Under the pieces are notes generated by a model. That model was not told the DNA's origin. It saw nothing but the letters and a program-made list of their open reading frames with translations, and did no database searches. A program made the translations under genes and the position numbers. Below, one piece after another: positions 56,701 through 64,000 of a stretch of 64,000 bases of DNA. Position 1 is the stretch's first letter; each line of letters opens with the position of its first letter. Source of the stretch: Oerskovia jenensis (lineage in GTDB: Bacteria > Actinomycetota > Actinomycetes > Actinomycetales > Cellulomonadaceae). The DNA lies in NCBI RefSeq assembly GCF_016907235.1, contig NZ_JAFBBO010000001.1, positions 3,596,001-3,660,000 on the forward strand, given 5' to 3'.

Positions 56701-58204
56701 CGCCCCGGGTGTCCGGCACCGGAGCTCCCGGCACCAGGTCGATCCGGCGCGAGCCGGGCAACCAGCGCAGCCAGGACCAGTCCGGCGCGAGGTCGTCGGG
56801 GTGCACCGCGTCGACCTCGGCACCCGAGGCGACCTGGGCGAGGAGCAGCGCACGACCGGCCGCCAGACGGGCCTCGCGTGGTCCGACCACCGCGACGCAC
56901 CCGTCGGGCAGACGGGCACCCTGAGCGCTCGGTGCGTCGGGTCGCGGCCCGGCCCCTCCCGGTGCGCGTGCGCCGGGGGCGGCGAGCACGGCGGTCGGCG
57001 GACGCTCGGCCGCATGGTGGGCGGCGAACGCTGCGGTCATGAGGTCCGCCGGGTGCGGTGCCGGGAACCCGGCCCGGTCGAGCGCACCGCCCGGGGCCGG
57101 GAACCGGTCGTCGGGCCGCGACGCTCGCGCGACCGAGGAACCCTGCCCGCCGGGCCTCGGGTGGCCCACGGCGGGGCCGCCGACCGCCCAGGGAGACGAG
57201 CCGGGCTGCCCGGCGTGCTCCTCGCCCGTGGCGGACCCTGCACGAGAGGACGAGCGACGGCGTCGGGCCAGCAGGGAGACCAGGAGCGTGAGCGGACCGA
57301 CGAGCGCGAGGAGCGCGAACAGGGGTTGGCGCGTGCTCGCCGCGAGCGCGAGCGACCCGACGGCCGGGGTCACGGCCATCACGAGCGAGGCGGGGCCGAG
57401 AGCCTCGCGCGGCGCCGTCGCCGCTGGGCGGGCGAGCCCGCTCGCGACGTCCCACTCCTCGAGGCGCGGTCGCGGGCGCAGGTCGTACGTCGTGCCGCCG
57501 ATCCCCAGGACGTGCCCCGGGCGCCACCGCCGCCAGGATCCGCGCCGCACGCGCCGCGACCTGCCCCCGGGGAGCTCACGACGGACCCGCGCGACCGGCT
57601 CCGCACGCCCTCGTCCGGCCGGGCGCGTGGGTCCCCGGTCCGTCGAGCGGGCACCGTGCCGGGCGACCCGCACCCGCACCCGCACCCGCACCCGCACCCG
57701 CACCTCGAGCCCGGCGCCCGTCGCGGCGGCTCCTGCCGAGCGGTCTGCCGAGCCGCCCCGCGTCCCCGGGGCCGACCGCCCCCGGCGGCGCGCCGCCCGC
57801 AGCGCGACGACGACCGACGGACCGTCGCCGTGCTCCAGGTGGAGCGCGGACCCCGGGCGCAACGGCAACAGGCCCCCGCATCCCGGCCCGGTGAGGACCG
57901 CGACGTGCCAGGGGGCTCGCAGCGCGGCGCCGTCCTGGTCCGGCTCCGCGCTCGCGGCCCGGGATCCGTCGGCCCGCCCGGCCGGGGGGCGTGTCGCGGA
58001 GGTCGTCACCCGGAGCGTCGCCCCGGGGAGAAGGGGCCGTACCCCGACGCGGTGGTCGTCGCCCAGCGGGACGCCGTCGATCTCGAGCGAGGCGCTCATG
58101 AGCTCGGGGCGGCACGAGACGCGCGCGAGGTCCGGGCGGAGGTCGCCCAGGCGGGAGCCCGGGGTCACGTCGAGGTCGACGCCGGGATGGAGGGTCATGA
58201 GCAC
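53750..58204 (-). CDS. large FtsK/EccC-like ATPase, not in an ESX locus
   Basis: A 1484-residue protein with the layout of EssC/EccC of type VII secretion. The N-terminal 60 residues (LHPGVDLDVTPGSRLGDLRPDLARV ... PLLPGATLRV) resemble the EssC forkhead/ubiquitin-like start. A pair of hydrophobic helices lies near residues 270-312. Three ATPase modules follow, with Walker A at about 700 (VAGTTGAGKSELLQSLV) and Walker B VVVIDEFRAL, and weaker P-loops near 1020 (LGRPRSGRSTTLRAL) and 1283 (AGPPGSGRSSALLVL). Residues near 168-180 are a (Val-Arg) repeat from a DNA hexamer array. No EsxA/B, EccB, EccD or mycosin gene is in the window. Start GTG 58204 or ATG 58198. Confidence 0.85.
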   Translation of the reverse strand: MLMTLHPGVDLDVTPGSRLGDLRPDLARVSCRPELMSASLEIDGVPLGDDHRVGVRPLLPGATLRVTTSATRPPAGRADGSRAASAEPDQDGAALRAPWHVAVLTGPGCGGLLPLRPGSALHLEHGDGPSVVVALRAARRRGRSAPGTRGGSADRSAGAAATGAGLEVRVRVRVRVRVRVARHGARSTDRGPTRPAGRGRAEPVARVRRELPGGRSRRVRRGSWRRWRPGHVLGIGGTTYDLRPRPRLEEWDVASGLARPAATAPREALGPASLVMAVTPAVGSLALAASTRQPLFALLALVGPLTLLVSLLARRRRSSSRAGSATGEEHAGQPGSSPWAVGGPAVGHPRPGGQGSSVARASRPDDRFPAPGGALDRAGFPAPHPADLMTAAFAAHHAAERPPTAVLAAPGARAPGGAGPRPDAPSAQGARLPDGCVAVVGPREARLAAGRALLLAQVASGAEVDAVHPDDLAPDWSWLRWLPGSRRIDLVPGAPVPDTRGDATTSRPPTRVVVVDVHQVHGPGSTTGRSTTGVVPAEALETWWARRSGTERLILLAADRGSVPAWCRTVLDTTRGTWHLADGTVEPAPELGVGTGWAERYARHVAAAARLGRWPAGVQPEGPVDRADPSHPDLAGTVSLAGLLGVPLPHEPSPLSAWVTARWAPSPRATRPGLAVPLGTDARGAVVHVDLVRDGPHALVAGTTGAGKSELLQSLVLGLALTHSPRDLAIALVDFKGGAGFGDCVDLPHVVGRVTDLDPGLAGRALAGLRAELRRRERAVGDAGVTDIDGLPAGTLPRLVVVIDEFRALADDLPDFLPGLLRLASQGRSLGVHLVLATQRPAGAVSADMRANISLRLALRQIDPGDSRDVIDSPQAALIPAGRPGRAVLRRGTEPPLVVQCAHAGTPAPPPGAHVRAVGRWGSARDAARGTVAPVTDLVPVLVAATTAAAAAARLPALGPPWLPALPARVTPSDLRAVDPADAATDGLPLALSDLPDQQRRGLVAWCPDRGHLAVLGRPRSGRSTTLRALAVAALDRGWDVHLVGDAPPLTDGLPAHARCGTVVPRHDARRVARLVDLLLRRPQGRPALVLLDDVEDLRASLARLAAGAGADQLGRLLAEGPARGVHVALAGGSPGLAGLSQRVGPRLVLAADTVPDDVAFGVPSRLAGRGGRPGRAVWLGAGDAVECQVVVDAEPRGSAGAPRDLDGPEDADPRDRAVRLLPLPRHVTETEIADVADADADDKVARDDGARSGHLVVGRGGDHADRVLLDVARGALVAGPPGSGRSSALLVLARQVRATGRLRAVLSPDERFEGLGADPLPAGGSGFRAPYAATGPGSSAETRAVLGALTRAGLVAGDVVVVDDLDLLVQAFPLEVDVLTDLVRAGVVVLASCTTAAAATAHRGPVAALRGARSGLVLAPEERGSGDVFGRSLGWSVDPGGGPVGRAVVLCGNHLVPVQVASPGTVRRTPAVAPTAVRGALRS
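57666..57701. repeat. hexamer array (ACCCGC)6 inside the FtsK-like gene
   Basis: Six perfect copies of ACCCGC, read on the minus strand as alternating Val and Arg. It is the same hexamer as the 17-copy array at 62891-62992. Confidence 0.9.
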
Positions 58205-58243
58205 GCGACGATCCTGGCGTCGTCCGCGGGCCCCCGGACGCGG

Positions 58244-58290
58244 CGACGGCGCGCCTGTGGACGAGGAGATCGTCCACAGGCGCGCCGTCG
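58244..58290 (-). terminator. hairpin between the ABC exporter operon and the FtsK-like gene
   Basis: Perfect 21-bp arms (58244-58264 with 58270-58290) and a 5-nt loop, 24 bp beyond the permease stop. Confidence 0.85.
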
Positions 58291-58313
58291 GGCACGGTGC
58301 CGCTGGATGCGGG

Positions 58314-61025
58314 TCACTCGACCGCGAGCGCCTCCACGGGCGAGGTGCGGGCCGCCGAGCGCCCCGGGATCACGGAGGCGAGCAGACCGGCGACGAGGGC
58401 CACGACCAGGACCAGGGCGACGTCGCGCCACGGGACGGCCAGGGTCACGTCCCCCATCACGGCGAGGGCCGCCGACGCCCCGGCCCAGCCGTACAGGACG
58501 CCCAGCACGATGCCGAGCACCGCCCCGACGCCGGCGATGAGCATGCCCTCGATCGCCAGCATCCAGCGCAGCTGGGACCGGCTCAGGCCGATGGCACGCA
58601 GGGTCGCGGACTCGCGGCGGCGTTCGATGACCGAGAGCGACAGGGTGTTCGCGACGCCGATCAGGGCGATGACGACCGCGACCGCGAGGAGCCCGACGAC
58701 GATACCGAGGACCGTGTCGACGACCTTCTGGTACAGGGCGCGCTCGACCGCGGCACCGGTGACGTCGATCGGGATGCTGCTCTCGGCGAGCGCGTCCTGG
58801 AGCGCCGGGACCACCGACCCGGCGTCGGTCACGTCGGTCAGCCCCACCCAGGCGGTCGTGACCGGCGCGCCGGGAGCGATGCCGTCGAGCGTGTCGGGGG
58901 TGACCAGGAGGGCACGTCCACCCATCGGGGTGACCAGCGCCTCGAGGGTCGCCGGGGTGCCGGCCGGGCCGGATCCCTCCGGGGTCTTCGCGACCAGCGA
59001 GAGCTCGTCGCCCGTGGTGATCTTCCAGTCCTTGGCGACCATCTCCGGGACGACGACCGTGCCGGGCACCAGGCCGTCGACGGCCTTCGCGTTGCGCACG
59101 AGGCCCACCGCGTCGGCGGGGTCGACGCCGCGAGCGAGGAACGTGATCGGCTGCCCGTCCAGGTCGACCGTCACGGTCGCCGCGGTGAGCGGGACGACGC
59201 TCTCGATGCCCTCGGCGCTCTCGGCCGTGCTCATCGTCGTCTGCGGCAGCTCGATGGGCTCGTTGCCCCCGTTGTCGTCGTAGCCGTCCGTCGCGAGCGA
59301 GACGTCCACGGGGTAGCGGCTGTCGAGCTCGTTGTTCATGCTCATCCGGGCGCTGACGGCCCCGGTCGACATCATGGCCACGAGCGTCACGCCGATGAGG
59401 AGCGCCGTGCTGGTGGCCGCGGTGCGGCGCGGGTTGCGCAGCGTGTTGGCGGCCGCGAGCTTGGCCGTGCTGCCGGAGCCCGTGAGGGCCTTGCCGACGA
59501 TGCTGACCACCCGGGGCAGCCAGAAGATCGCACCGATCAGCACCCCGACGAACGAGGCGGCGCCGCCGGCCGTCGCCGCGAGCAGGCCGCCCTCGGCGCT
59601 GCCCTGCTGCCCCAGGACGATACCCAGGGCGAGGAGGCTCGCGCCGCCCACGACCAGGAGGATCGAGGCGACCAGGCGGACCAGGCCGGCCCCCGTGGAG
59701 ACCGTCGGGGCGTCCGACGGGCGCAGCGCGGCGAGCGGGGCGACCCGGGTCGCGGCGCGGGCCGGGGAGAAGGACGCGACGAGCGTCACGACGGTTCCCA
59801 CGAGCAGGGGGACCAGGACGACGGGGACGGTGATCCGGACGAGCTCGGGGAGCGGGACGCCGAGGTCCATGCCGCCGGCCACGGTGAGCGCGAGCTGGAC
59901 GAGCCCTGTGCCCACCAGGATCCCGGCGACCGAGGCGATGAGCCCGAGCATCGTGGCCTCCAGCAGCACCGATCGCGCGAGCTGCTTGCGGTCGGCGCCC
60001 ACGCAGCGCAGGAGCGCGAGGGTCCGGGTGCGCTGGGCGACGAGCACCTGGAACGTGTTCGCGATGACCAGGGCTGCGACGAGCAGCGCGATCGCGGCGA
60101 ACGTGAGGATCATGTAGGTGAAGACGTCCTCGCCGCCGGTCATCGCGGCGGCGACCTTCTTCGCGTACTCGTCGGTCGTCATGACCGTGGTGCCGTTCCC
60201 CTGGGAGTCGGCGAGCTGGGTGCGGACGGCCTCGACGTCGGTACCGGGAGCGAGAGCCACGAGGACGTCGGTCGTGACGTCGGTCGTGACGCCGGGCTCT
60301 GCGGCCGCCTCGTCCCAGGTCGTCAGCTCCGCGGCGTCCACCAGGCCCGCACCGCCGTACTGCGAGTGGGCGCCCATCGGGTCGTCGAGCAGGCCGACGA
60401 GGGTCAGCTTCTCGTCGATGTCGTTGTACGCGCCGAGCGGGGCCTCGTCGGGCGACGTCGTGCCGGCGTCGGCCGGGGCCTCGGCGGCGTCCGCCGAGGC
60501 GTCCGTGGCCGCGTCGGGCTCGTCCGAGGCTCCCGGCGCGGTCGCGCCCTCGGCAGCAGGCTGCCACTCGGAGCGCACGAGCGTCACGGTGTCGCCGAGC
60601 GCGAGGCCGAGGCGGTCGGCGGTGTCCTCGGGGAGCGCGATCTCGCCCGCGGCCGACGGCTGGGCGCCCGTGGTGACCTCCTGCGGCTCGAACCGCGGGT
60701 CGGACATGACCGGGCTGACGATCTGGAAGGTGCGCTTGCCGCCCGAGACGAGCTGGAAGGCCCGCAGCTTGCGCGCGTCGGCGGCCTCGACCCCGGGGGT
60801 CGTGCCGACCGCGGCGATCTCGGCGGCGTCGAGGCCCTGGTCGTTCGCGACGACCAGGTCGGAGTCGGCGTAGCGCGCGGCGATCGAGCCGTTGGTGACC
60901 TGGGTCATGACGTTCCCGGCGAGGAGCGTCGCGGTCAGGAAGGCGGTCCCGATGAGGATCGCGATGCCGGCGGCGCTGAGCCGCCCGATGCTTCGGCGCA
61001 TCTGCGCCAGGGTGAGCCGGACCAT
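58314..61025 (-). CDS. MacB/FtsX-type ABC transporter permease
   Basis: A 903-residue permease with two FtsX-type units. The N-terminus is a cytoplasmic stub, a first helix (LSAAGIAILIGTAFLTATLLAG) and a large extracytoplasmic domain; then three helices, a further helix pair (VASILLVVGGASLLALGIVLG ...), a second extracytoplasmic domain and three C-terminal helices (VVDTVLGIVVGLLAVAVVIALIGVANTLSLSVIERRRESATLRAIGLSRSQLRWMLAIEGMLIAGVGA). The first outer domain has a Glu/Asp/Ala-rich disordered insert (near residues 160-200). Start overlaps the ATPase stop by one base. Exporters of this type handle peptides, antibiotics or lipoproteins; the neighbouring two-component system suggests an envelope-stress or antibiotic response. 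Confidence 0.9.
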   Translation of the reverse strand: MVRLTLAQMRRSIGRLSAAGIAILIGTAFLTATLLAGNVMTQVTNGSIAARYADSDLVVANDQGLDAAEIAAVGTTPGVEAADARKLRAFQLVSGGKRTFQIVSPVMSDPRFEPQEVTTGAQPSAAGEIALPEDTADRLGLALGDTVTLVRSEWQPAAEGATAPGASDEPDAATDASADAAEAPADAGTTSPDEAPLGAYNDIDEKLTLVGLLDDPMGAHSQYGGAGLVDAAELTTWDEAAAEPGVTTDVTTDVLVALAPGTDVEAVRTQLADSQGNGTTVMTTDEYAKKVAAAMTGGEDVFTYMILTFAAIALLVAALVIANTFQVLVAQRTRTLALLRCVGADRKQLARSVLLEATMLGLIASVAGILVGTGLVQLALTVAGGMDLGVPLPELVRITVPVVLVPLLVGTVVTLVASFSPARAATRVAPLAALRPSDAPTVSTGAGLVRLVASILLVVGGASLLALGIVLGQQGSAEGGLLAATAGGAASFVGVLIGAIFWLPRVVSIVGKALTGSGSTAKLAAANTLRNPRRTAATSTALLIGVTLVAMMSTGAVSARMSMNNELDSRYPVDVSLATDGYDDNGGNEPIELPQTTMSTAESAEGIESVVPLTAATVTVDLDGQPITFLARGVDPADAVGLVRNAKAVDGLVPGTVVVPEMVAKDWKITTGDELSLVAKTPEGSGPAGTPATLEALVTPMGGRALLVTPDTLDGIAPGAPVTTAWVGLTDVTDAGSVVPALQDALAESSIPIDVTGAAVERALYQKVVDTVLGIVVGLLAVAVVIALIGVANTLSLSVIERRRESATLRAIGLSRSQLRWMLAIEGMLIAGVGAVLGIVLGVLYGWAGASAALAVMGDVTLAVPWRDVALVLVVALVAGLLASVIPGRSAARTSPVEALAVE

Positions 61026-61861
61026 CAGGCGCGCACCGCCGTCGAACCGGTCGAGCCGCCCGCGAGCGCGTCGGCGGGGTCGGCCTCGAGCGTGCGCAGC
61101 GCGTCGAGACCGGCGAGGACGGACTCGGGCGTCGGGTCGTCGATGTCGCCCGCGATGCGGCCGTCCGCGATGAGGATGACGCGGTCGGCGTACGCGGCGG
61201 CCGTCGGGTCGTGCGTGACCATGATGATGGTGCGCCCGAGCTCGCGGACCGAGCGGCGCAGGAAGCTCAGCACCTCGGCGCCTGAGCGCGAGTCCAGGTT
61301 TCCGGTGGGCTCGTCGGCGAACACGACCTCGGGCTTGGCGATGAGGGCGCGCGCGATCGCGACGCGTTGCTGCTGACCGCCCGAGAGCTCGCTGGGGCGG
61401 TGGGTGAGGCGAGCCCCCAGGCCGAGGGTCTGGACGAGCGTCGCGAGCCACTCCGTGTCGACCGTCCCGGAGGCGAGCTCGATCGGGAGCGTGATGTTCT
61501 GCTCGGCCGTGAACATGGGCAGCAGGTTGAACGACTGGAAGACGAAGCCCACGCGGTCGCGGCGCAGGCGGGTCAGCTCGTTGTCGCCCAGCGCGGTGAT
61601 CTCGGTGTCGCCGATGAAGCCCTGGCCGCTCGAGGCGGTGTCGAGCCCGGCGAGCAGGTGCATGAGCGTGGACTTGCCCGAGCCCGAGGGGCCCATGATC
61701 GCGGTGAACGCGCCCTTCTCGAAGTCCACGTCGACGCCGTCGAGCGCGCGCACGGTCGCCTCGCCCTTGCCGTACAGCTTGGTCAGGGACCGGGCGCGCA
61801 CCGCGGGGGTGCCCGGTGAGGCGGCGGTGCCGGGGATGGGCTGGTACACGGTGGTGTCCAC
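61025..61861 (-). CDS. MacB-type ABC transporter ATP-binding protein
   Basis: A 278-residue ATPase. Walker A IMGPSGSGKST, Q-loop region FQSFNLLPMFTAEQN, signature LSGGQQQRVAIARAL, Walker B VVFADEPTGNLD and H-loop MVTHDPTAAAYAD are all intact. The form (LTKLYGKGEATVRALDGVDVDFEKGAFTAIMG) is that of the LolD/MacB subgroup, which works with FtsX-type permeases such as the next gene. GTG start with GGAG eight nt upstream. A 35-residue C-terminal tail after the nucleotide domain (RTLEADPADALAGGSTGSTAVRA) is low complexity. Confidence 0.93.
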   Translation of the reverse strand: MDTTVYQPIPGTAASPGTPAVRARSLTKLYGKGEATVRALDGVDVDFEKGAFTAIMGPSGSGKSTLMHLLAGLDTASSGQGFIGDTEITALGDNELTRLRRDRVGFVFQSFNLLPMFTAEQNITLPIELASGTVDTEWLATLVQTLGLGARLTHRPSELSGGQQQRVAIARALIAKPEVVFADEPTGNLDSRSGAEVLSFLRRSVRELGRTIIMVTHDPTAAAYADRVILIADGRIAGDIDDPTPESVLAGLDALRTLEADPADALAGGSTGSTAVRA

Positions 61862-62149
61862 GTCTGCTCCAGGGAGTTCGTCGTCGGTAGGTCCGGTCCC
61901 GGGGCGGGGCGCGTGGTGCGCCCGGCGCCGGGGCCGAGGGGGTGCGGGGGAGAGCCGAGGCCCTCGTTCCCACCTGATGACGACACTAGGAGCCGGGACG
62001 TGGCGGCCGCGTCCGGCGACGGGCTGGTCCTGGCCGCAGGGGGAGTCATCCCGTGGTCGTACGCGCCCGGGCGGGTGGGTACGCCGTACGTCGAGCGGGC
62101 ACGCAGGCGTGGCGGCTCGGGCGGCCGGGAATGCTCCTGCCCGACGGCG
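61862..62149. other. 288-bp gap between ABC ATPase and response regulator genes
   Basis: Upstream of the ATPase on the minus strand; should contain the promoter for the exporter operon and the end of the two-component operon. No convincing hairpin, -10 box or small gene was seen. Confidence 0.5.
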
Positions 62150-62872
62150 TCACGCGCCCGGGCGCACCAGCCCGGTCTCGTAGGCCGTCACCACGGCCTG
62201 CACGCGGTCGCGCGCCTCGAGCTTGGCGAGGATGCGCCCGACGTGGGTCTTGACCGTGGCCTCGGCGACGAACAGGTCGCTCGCGATCTCGGTGTTCGAC
62301 CGTCCCTTGGCCATGAGCACGAGAACCTCGCGCTCGCGCTCGGTGAGCGAGGAGACCTGCTGCTGGGCACCCGTGTCGACGAGCTGCTCGGCGGGCAGCG
62401 CCACGACGAGGTGCTCGAGGAGCCGGCGGGTCGAGGACGGGGCGATCACGGCGTCGCCCGAGTGCACGGTGCGGATCGCCGCGAGCATCTCCTCGGGGGG
62501 TGCGTCCTTGAGGAGGAAGCCGCTGGCCCCGGACCGGATGGCTTCGAGGACGTACTCGTCGAGGTCGAACGTCGTGAGCACGATGACGCGGGGCACGTGC
62601 TGCCCGTCGGCGGCAGCCGCCGTGAGCTGTGCCGTCGCGGCGAGCCCGTCGAGGTGCGGCATGCGCACGTCCATGAGTACGACGTCGACGGGGTGGTCCG
62701 CGAGCAGACGCAGCGCCTGGAGCCCGTCGCCGGCCTCGACCGTGACCTGGAGGTCGGGCTGCGAGTCGATCACCATCCGGAAGCCGGCCCGCACGAGCTG
62801 CTGGTCGTCGACGAGCGCGACCCGGATCGGGGCGCGCTCGGGCAGGTCGGGCGTGAAGAAGGTGGAGGTCAT
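62150..62872 (-). CDS. NarL/LuxR-type response regulator
   Basis: A 240-residue regulator. The receiver domain has the acidic pocket DDQ at residues 22-24, phosphoacceptor D68 in LMDVRMP, the conserved Thr in VLTTFD and the lysine in FLLKDAPP. The C-terminal LuxR helix-turn-helix is SLTEREREVLVLMAKGRSNTEIASDLFVAEATVKTHVGRILAKLEARDRVQAV. Its start overlaps the histidine kinase stop (ATGA), so the two are coupled. The adjacent MacB-type exporter is a probable target. The hexamer array of the kinase gene ends 19 bp before this start codon. Confidence 0.93.
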   Translation of the reverse strand: MTSTFFTPDLPERAPIRVALVDDQQLVRAGFRMVIDSQPDLQVTVEAGDGLQALRLLADHPVDVVLMDVRMPHLDGLAATAQLTAAAADGQHVPRVIVLTTFDLDEYVLEAIRSGASGFLLKDAPPEEMLAAIRTVHSGDAVIAPSSTRRLLEHLVVALPAEQLVDTGAQQQVSSLTEREREVLVLMAKGRSNTEIASDLFVAEATVKTHVGRILAKLEARDRVQAVVTAYETGLVRPGA

Positions 62873-64000
62873 GGGTCCTGACGATCGTCGGGTGCGGGTG
62901 CGGGTGCGGGTGCGGGTGCGGGTGCGGGTGCGGGTGCGGGTGCGGGTGCGGGTGCGGGTGCGGGTGCGGGTGCGGGTGCGGGTGCGGGTGCGGGGCGGAC
63001 CCTGCGGGGATCCATCCTGCCCGACAGGTGGGCCGGTGGGGGCGGCACGGGGCCAGGACCCGCCGCCGGACCCGCCGCCGGACCCGCCGTCGGGCCGGGC
63101 GGCGAGGACTGCGTGACGGCGGTCGACGGGGCCACGGGCGCGGCGCCGTCGAGCCGGGGGATGGGCATGGTGAACCGGACGCGGAAGCCGCCCCCGGGCC
63201 GAGGGCCCGTCGTGACCGAGCCACCGAAGATCACGGCGCGCTCGCGCATGCCGAGCAGCCCGTAGCCGGGGGTGTGCGGGCCGTCCGCGGAGGCACCCCT
63301 GCCGTCGTCGTCGACCGCGAGCTGGAGCGTGTCGAGACCCCAGGTCACGACGACCGTGACGGTGGGGTCGGGGCCCGCGTGCTTGAGGATGTTGGTGAGG
63401 GCCTCCTGGCAGACCCGGTACACGGTCAGGCCCGCGCCCGGAGGCAGGGCGCGCGGCGTGCCCATGCGCACGAGCGAGATACGCATGCCGCTGTCGCGCA
63501 CCTGCGCCACGAGCGTCTCGAGGTCGGCCGAGTCGGGCTGCGGGTTGAGCTCGACCCGACGGGTCGAGCCCGTGACGGGCGTCTGACCCGTGCGGGGAGG
63601 ACCGGCGGGCGAGGCGGGGCTCGCAGGAAGGCCGGTGGCGAGCGGTCGGGGGCGGTTGTTGAGACCGGGGGCGTGCGTGAGCTGGGCCGGTCCGGCGCCG
63701 CCGACGGCCTCTCGGTCGTCGGTGCGCAGGACCCCGAGGAGACGGCGCATGTCGGCCAGGGCCGCGCGCCCCGTCTCCGAGACGGTCGTGAGGGCGCGCG
63801 TGGCGGCAGCGGGGTCGGTCGCGCCGGCGTACCGGCCCCCGTCGGCCTGCGCGATGATGACCGACAGCGAGTGGGCGACGATGTCGTGCATCTCGCGGGC
63901 GATGCGCGAGCGTTCCGCGGCCGTCGCGATCTGCGCCTGTTGGTCGCGCTCGACCTCGAGGCGCTCGGCCCGGTCGACGAGCGCGTTGATGGTCTCGCGC
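62869..64000 (-). CDS. sensor histidine kinase (HisKA_3), N-terminus cut by window end
   Basis: At least 377 residues; the frame is open to the last base. The visible start (ETINALVDRAERLEVERDQQAQIATAAERSRIAREMHDIVAHSLSV) holds the HisKA_3 helix with the phosphoacceptor His in REMHDIVAHS. The ATPase domain follows, with VYRVCQEALTNILKHAG (N box), VDDDGRGA (G1) and GYGLLGMRERA (G2). The C-terminal 100 residues are a Pro/Gly-rich tail that ends in 17 Pro-Ala repeats. It is coupled to the response regulator by an ATGA overlap. The membrane-spanning N-terminal half lies outside the window. Confidence 0.92.
   Translation of the reverse strand, partial: RETINALVDRAERLEVERDQQAQIATAAERSRIAREMHDIVAHSLSVIIAQADGGRYAGATDPAAATRALTTVSETGRAALADMRRLLGVLRTDDREAVGGAGPAQLTHAPGLNNRPRPLATGLPASPASPAGPPRTGQTPVTGSTRRVELNPQPDSADLETLVAQVRDSGMRISLVRMGTPRALPPGAGLTVYRVCQEALTNILKHAGPDPTVTVVVTWGLDTLQLAVDDDGRGASADGPHTPGYGLLGMRERAVIFGGSVTTGPRPGGGFRVRFTMPIPRLDGAAPVAPSTAVTQSSPPGPTAGPAAGPAAGPGPVPPPPAHLSGRMDPRRVRPAPAPAPAPAPAPAPAPAPAPAPAPAPAPAPAPAPDDRQDP
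62891..62992. repeat. hexamer array (GGTGCG)17 at the end of the histidine kinase gene
   Basis: Seventeen perfect tandem copies, 102 bp. On the minus strand it encodes 17 Pro-Ala pairs at the C-terminus of the kinase. It lies 18 bp upstream of the response regulator start. Confidence 0.95.

Noticed and set aside
57039-61376. A plus-strand open frame of over 1400 codons across the FtsK-like and ABC permease genes
   Set aside because: It is antisense to two clearly conserved genes, is Arg/Gly/Glu-rich low complexity, and exists because GC-rich third positions leave antisense frames open.
62881-62995. CRISPR-like array
   Set aside because: The hexamers are directly adjacent with no spacers and lie in frame in a kinase gene.
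1-64000. tRNA, rRNA or riboswitch genes
   Set aside because: No cloverleaf-like segment with tRNA consensus boxes, rRNA core sequence or known riboswitch core was recognised by reading; a covariance-model scan would be decisive but could not be run.

Overview
The window is 64 kb of very GC-rich DNA from an actinobacterium. The gene content points to the order Micrococcales, most likely the Cellulomonadaceae or a close relative (Cellulomonas, Oerskovia, Cellulosimicrobium type); this is an inference from content, not a database match. The signs are a mycothiol-conjugate amidase, WhiB1 next to a PdtaS-type histidine kinase, the coproporphyrin-dependent end of haem synthesis (CpfC and ChdC), a CebR-type cello-oligosaccharide operon, and sugar ABC importers without their own ATPase. 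No rRNA, tRNA, CRISPR array or replication origin was seen.

Layout. 1-4.1 kb: end of an AI-2E transporter, threonine ammonia-lyase (ilvA), an AbiEi/DUF559-type gene bracketed by two related palindromes, a 23-bp minisatellite and greA. 4.4-9.2 kb: a block whose order (greA, DUF4307, mca, small membrane protein, haemolysin III, short cis-prenyltransferase) matches the conserved mycobacterial Rv1080c-Rv1086 order, with a nitrilase-family amidase added. 9.3-15.3 kb: MarR regulator plus flavin reductase, a secreted alkaline phosphatase with a WxL-like tail followed by a DUF916 membrane protein, and glycerate kinase. 15.3-22.8 kb: an ATPase, then a minus-strand operon of GH20 hexosaminidase, N-acyl-D-amino-acid deacylase, IclR regulator, fold-III PLP D-amino acid lyase and RidA, with overlapping genes. 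22.9-30.3 kb: ACT protein, LacI regulator, GH13 glucosidase and a sugar ABC importer. 30.4-33.7 kb: cpfC, chdC, a small unknown gene and a TspO-like membrane protein. 33.8-42.7 kb: glutamate dehydrogenase, aldo/keto reductase, lipoprotein, PAS-AraC regulator divergent from putA, an NrdG-like radical SAM activase and SdpI. 42.7-44.1 kb: an IS5-type insertion sequence carrying a passenger gene. 44.2-50.4 kb: cebE-cebF-cebG-bglC-cebR on the minus strand behind three CebR boxes. 50.6-64 kb: DUF2505, pdtaS, whiB1, a very large orphan FtsK/EccC-like ATPase, a MacB-type ABC exporter, and a LuxR-type two-component system cut by the window end.

Several features run through the window. Long near-perfect palindromes with recurring arm sequences sit between genes, overlap stop codons, and in two cases lie inside reading frames (putA and a small unknown gene). 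A TANNNT box 6-8 nt before the start codon recurs, suggesting many leaderless mRNAs. A GGTGCG hexamer array occurs 17 times at the end of the histidine kinase gene and 6 times inside the FtsK-like gene. The features judged most worth testing are the phosphatase/DUF916 surface pair, the in-frame palindrome in putA, and the insertion sequence with a passenger gene.
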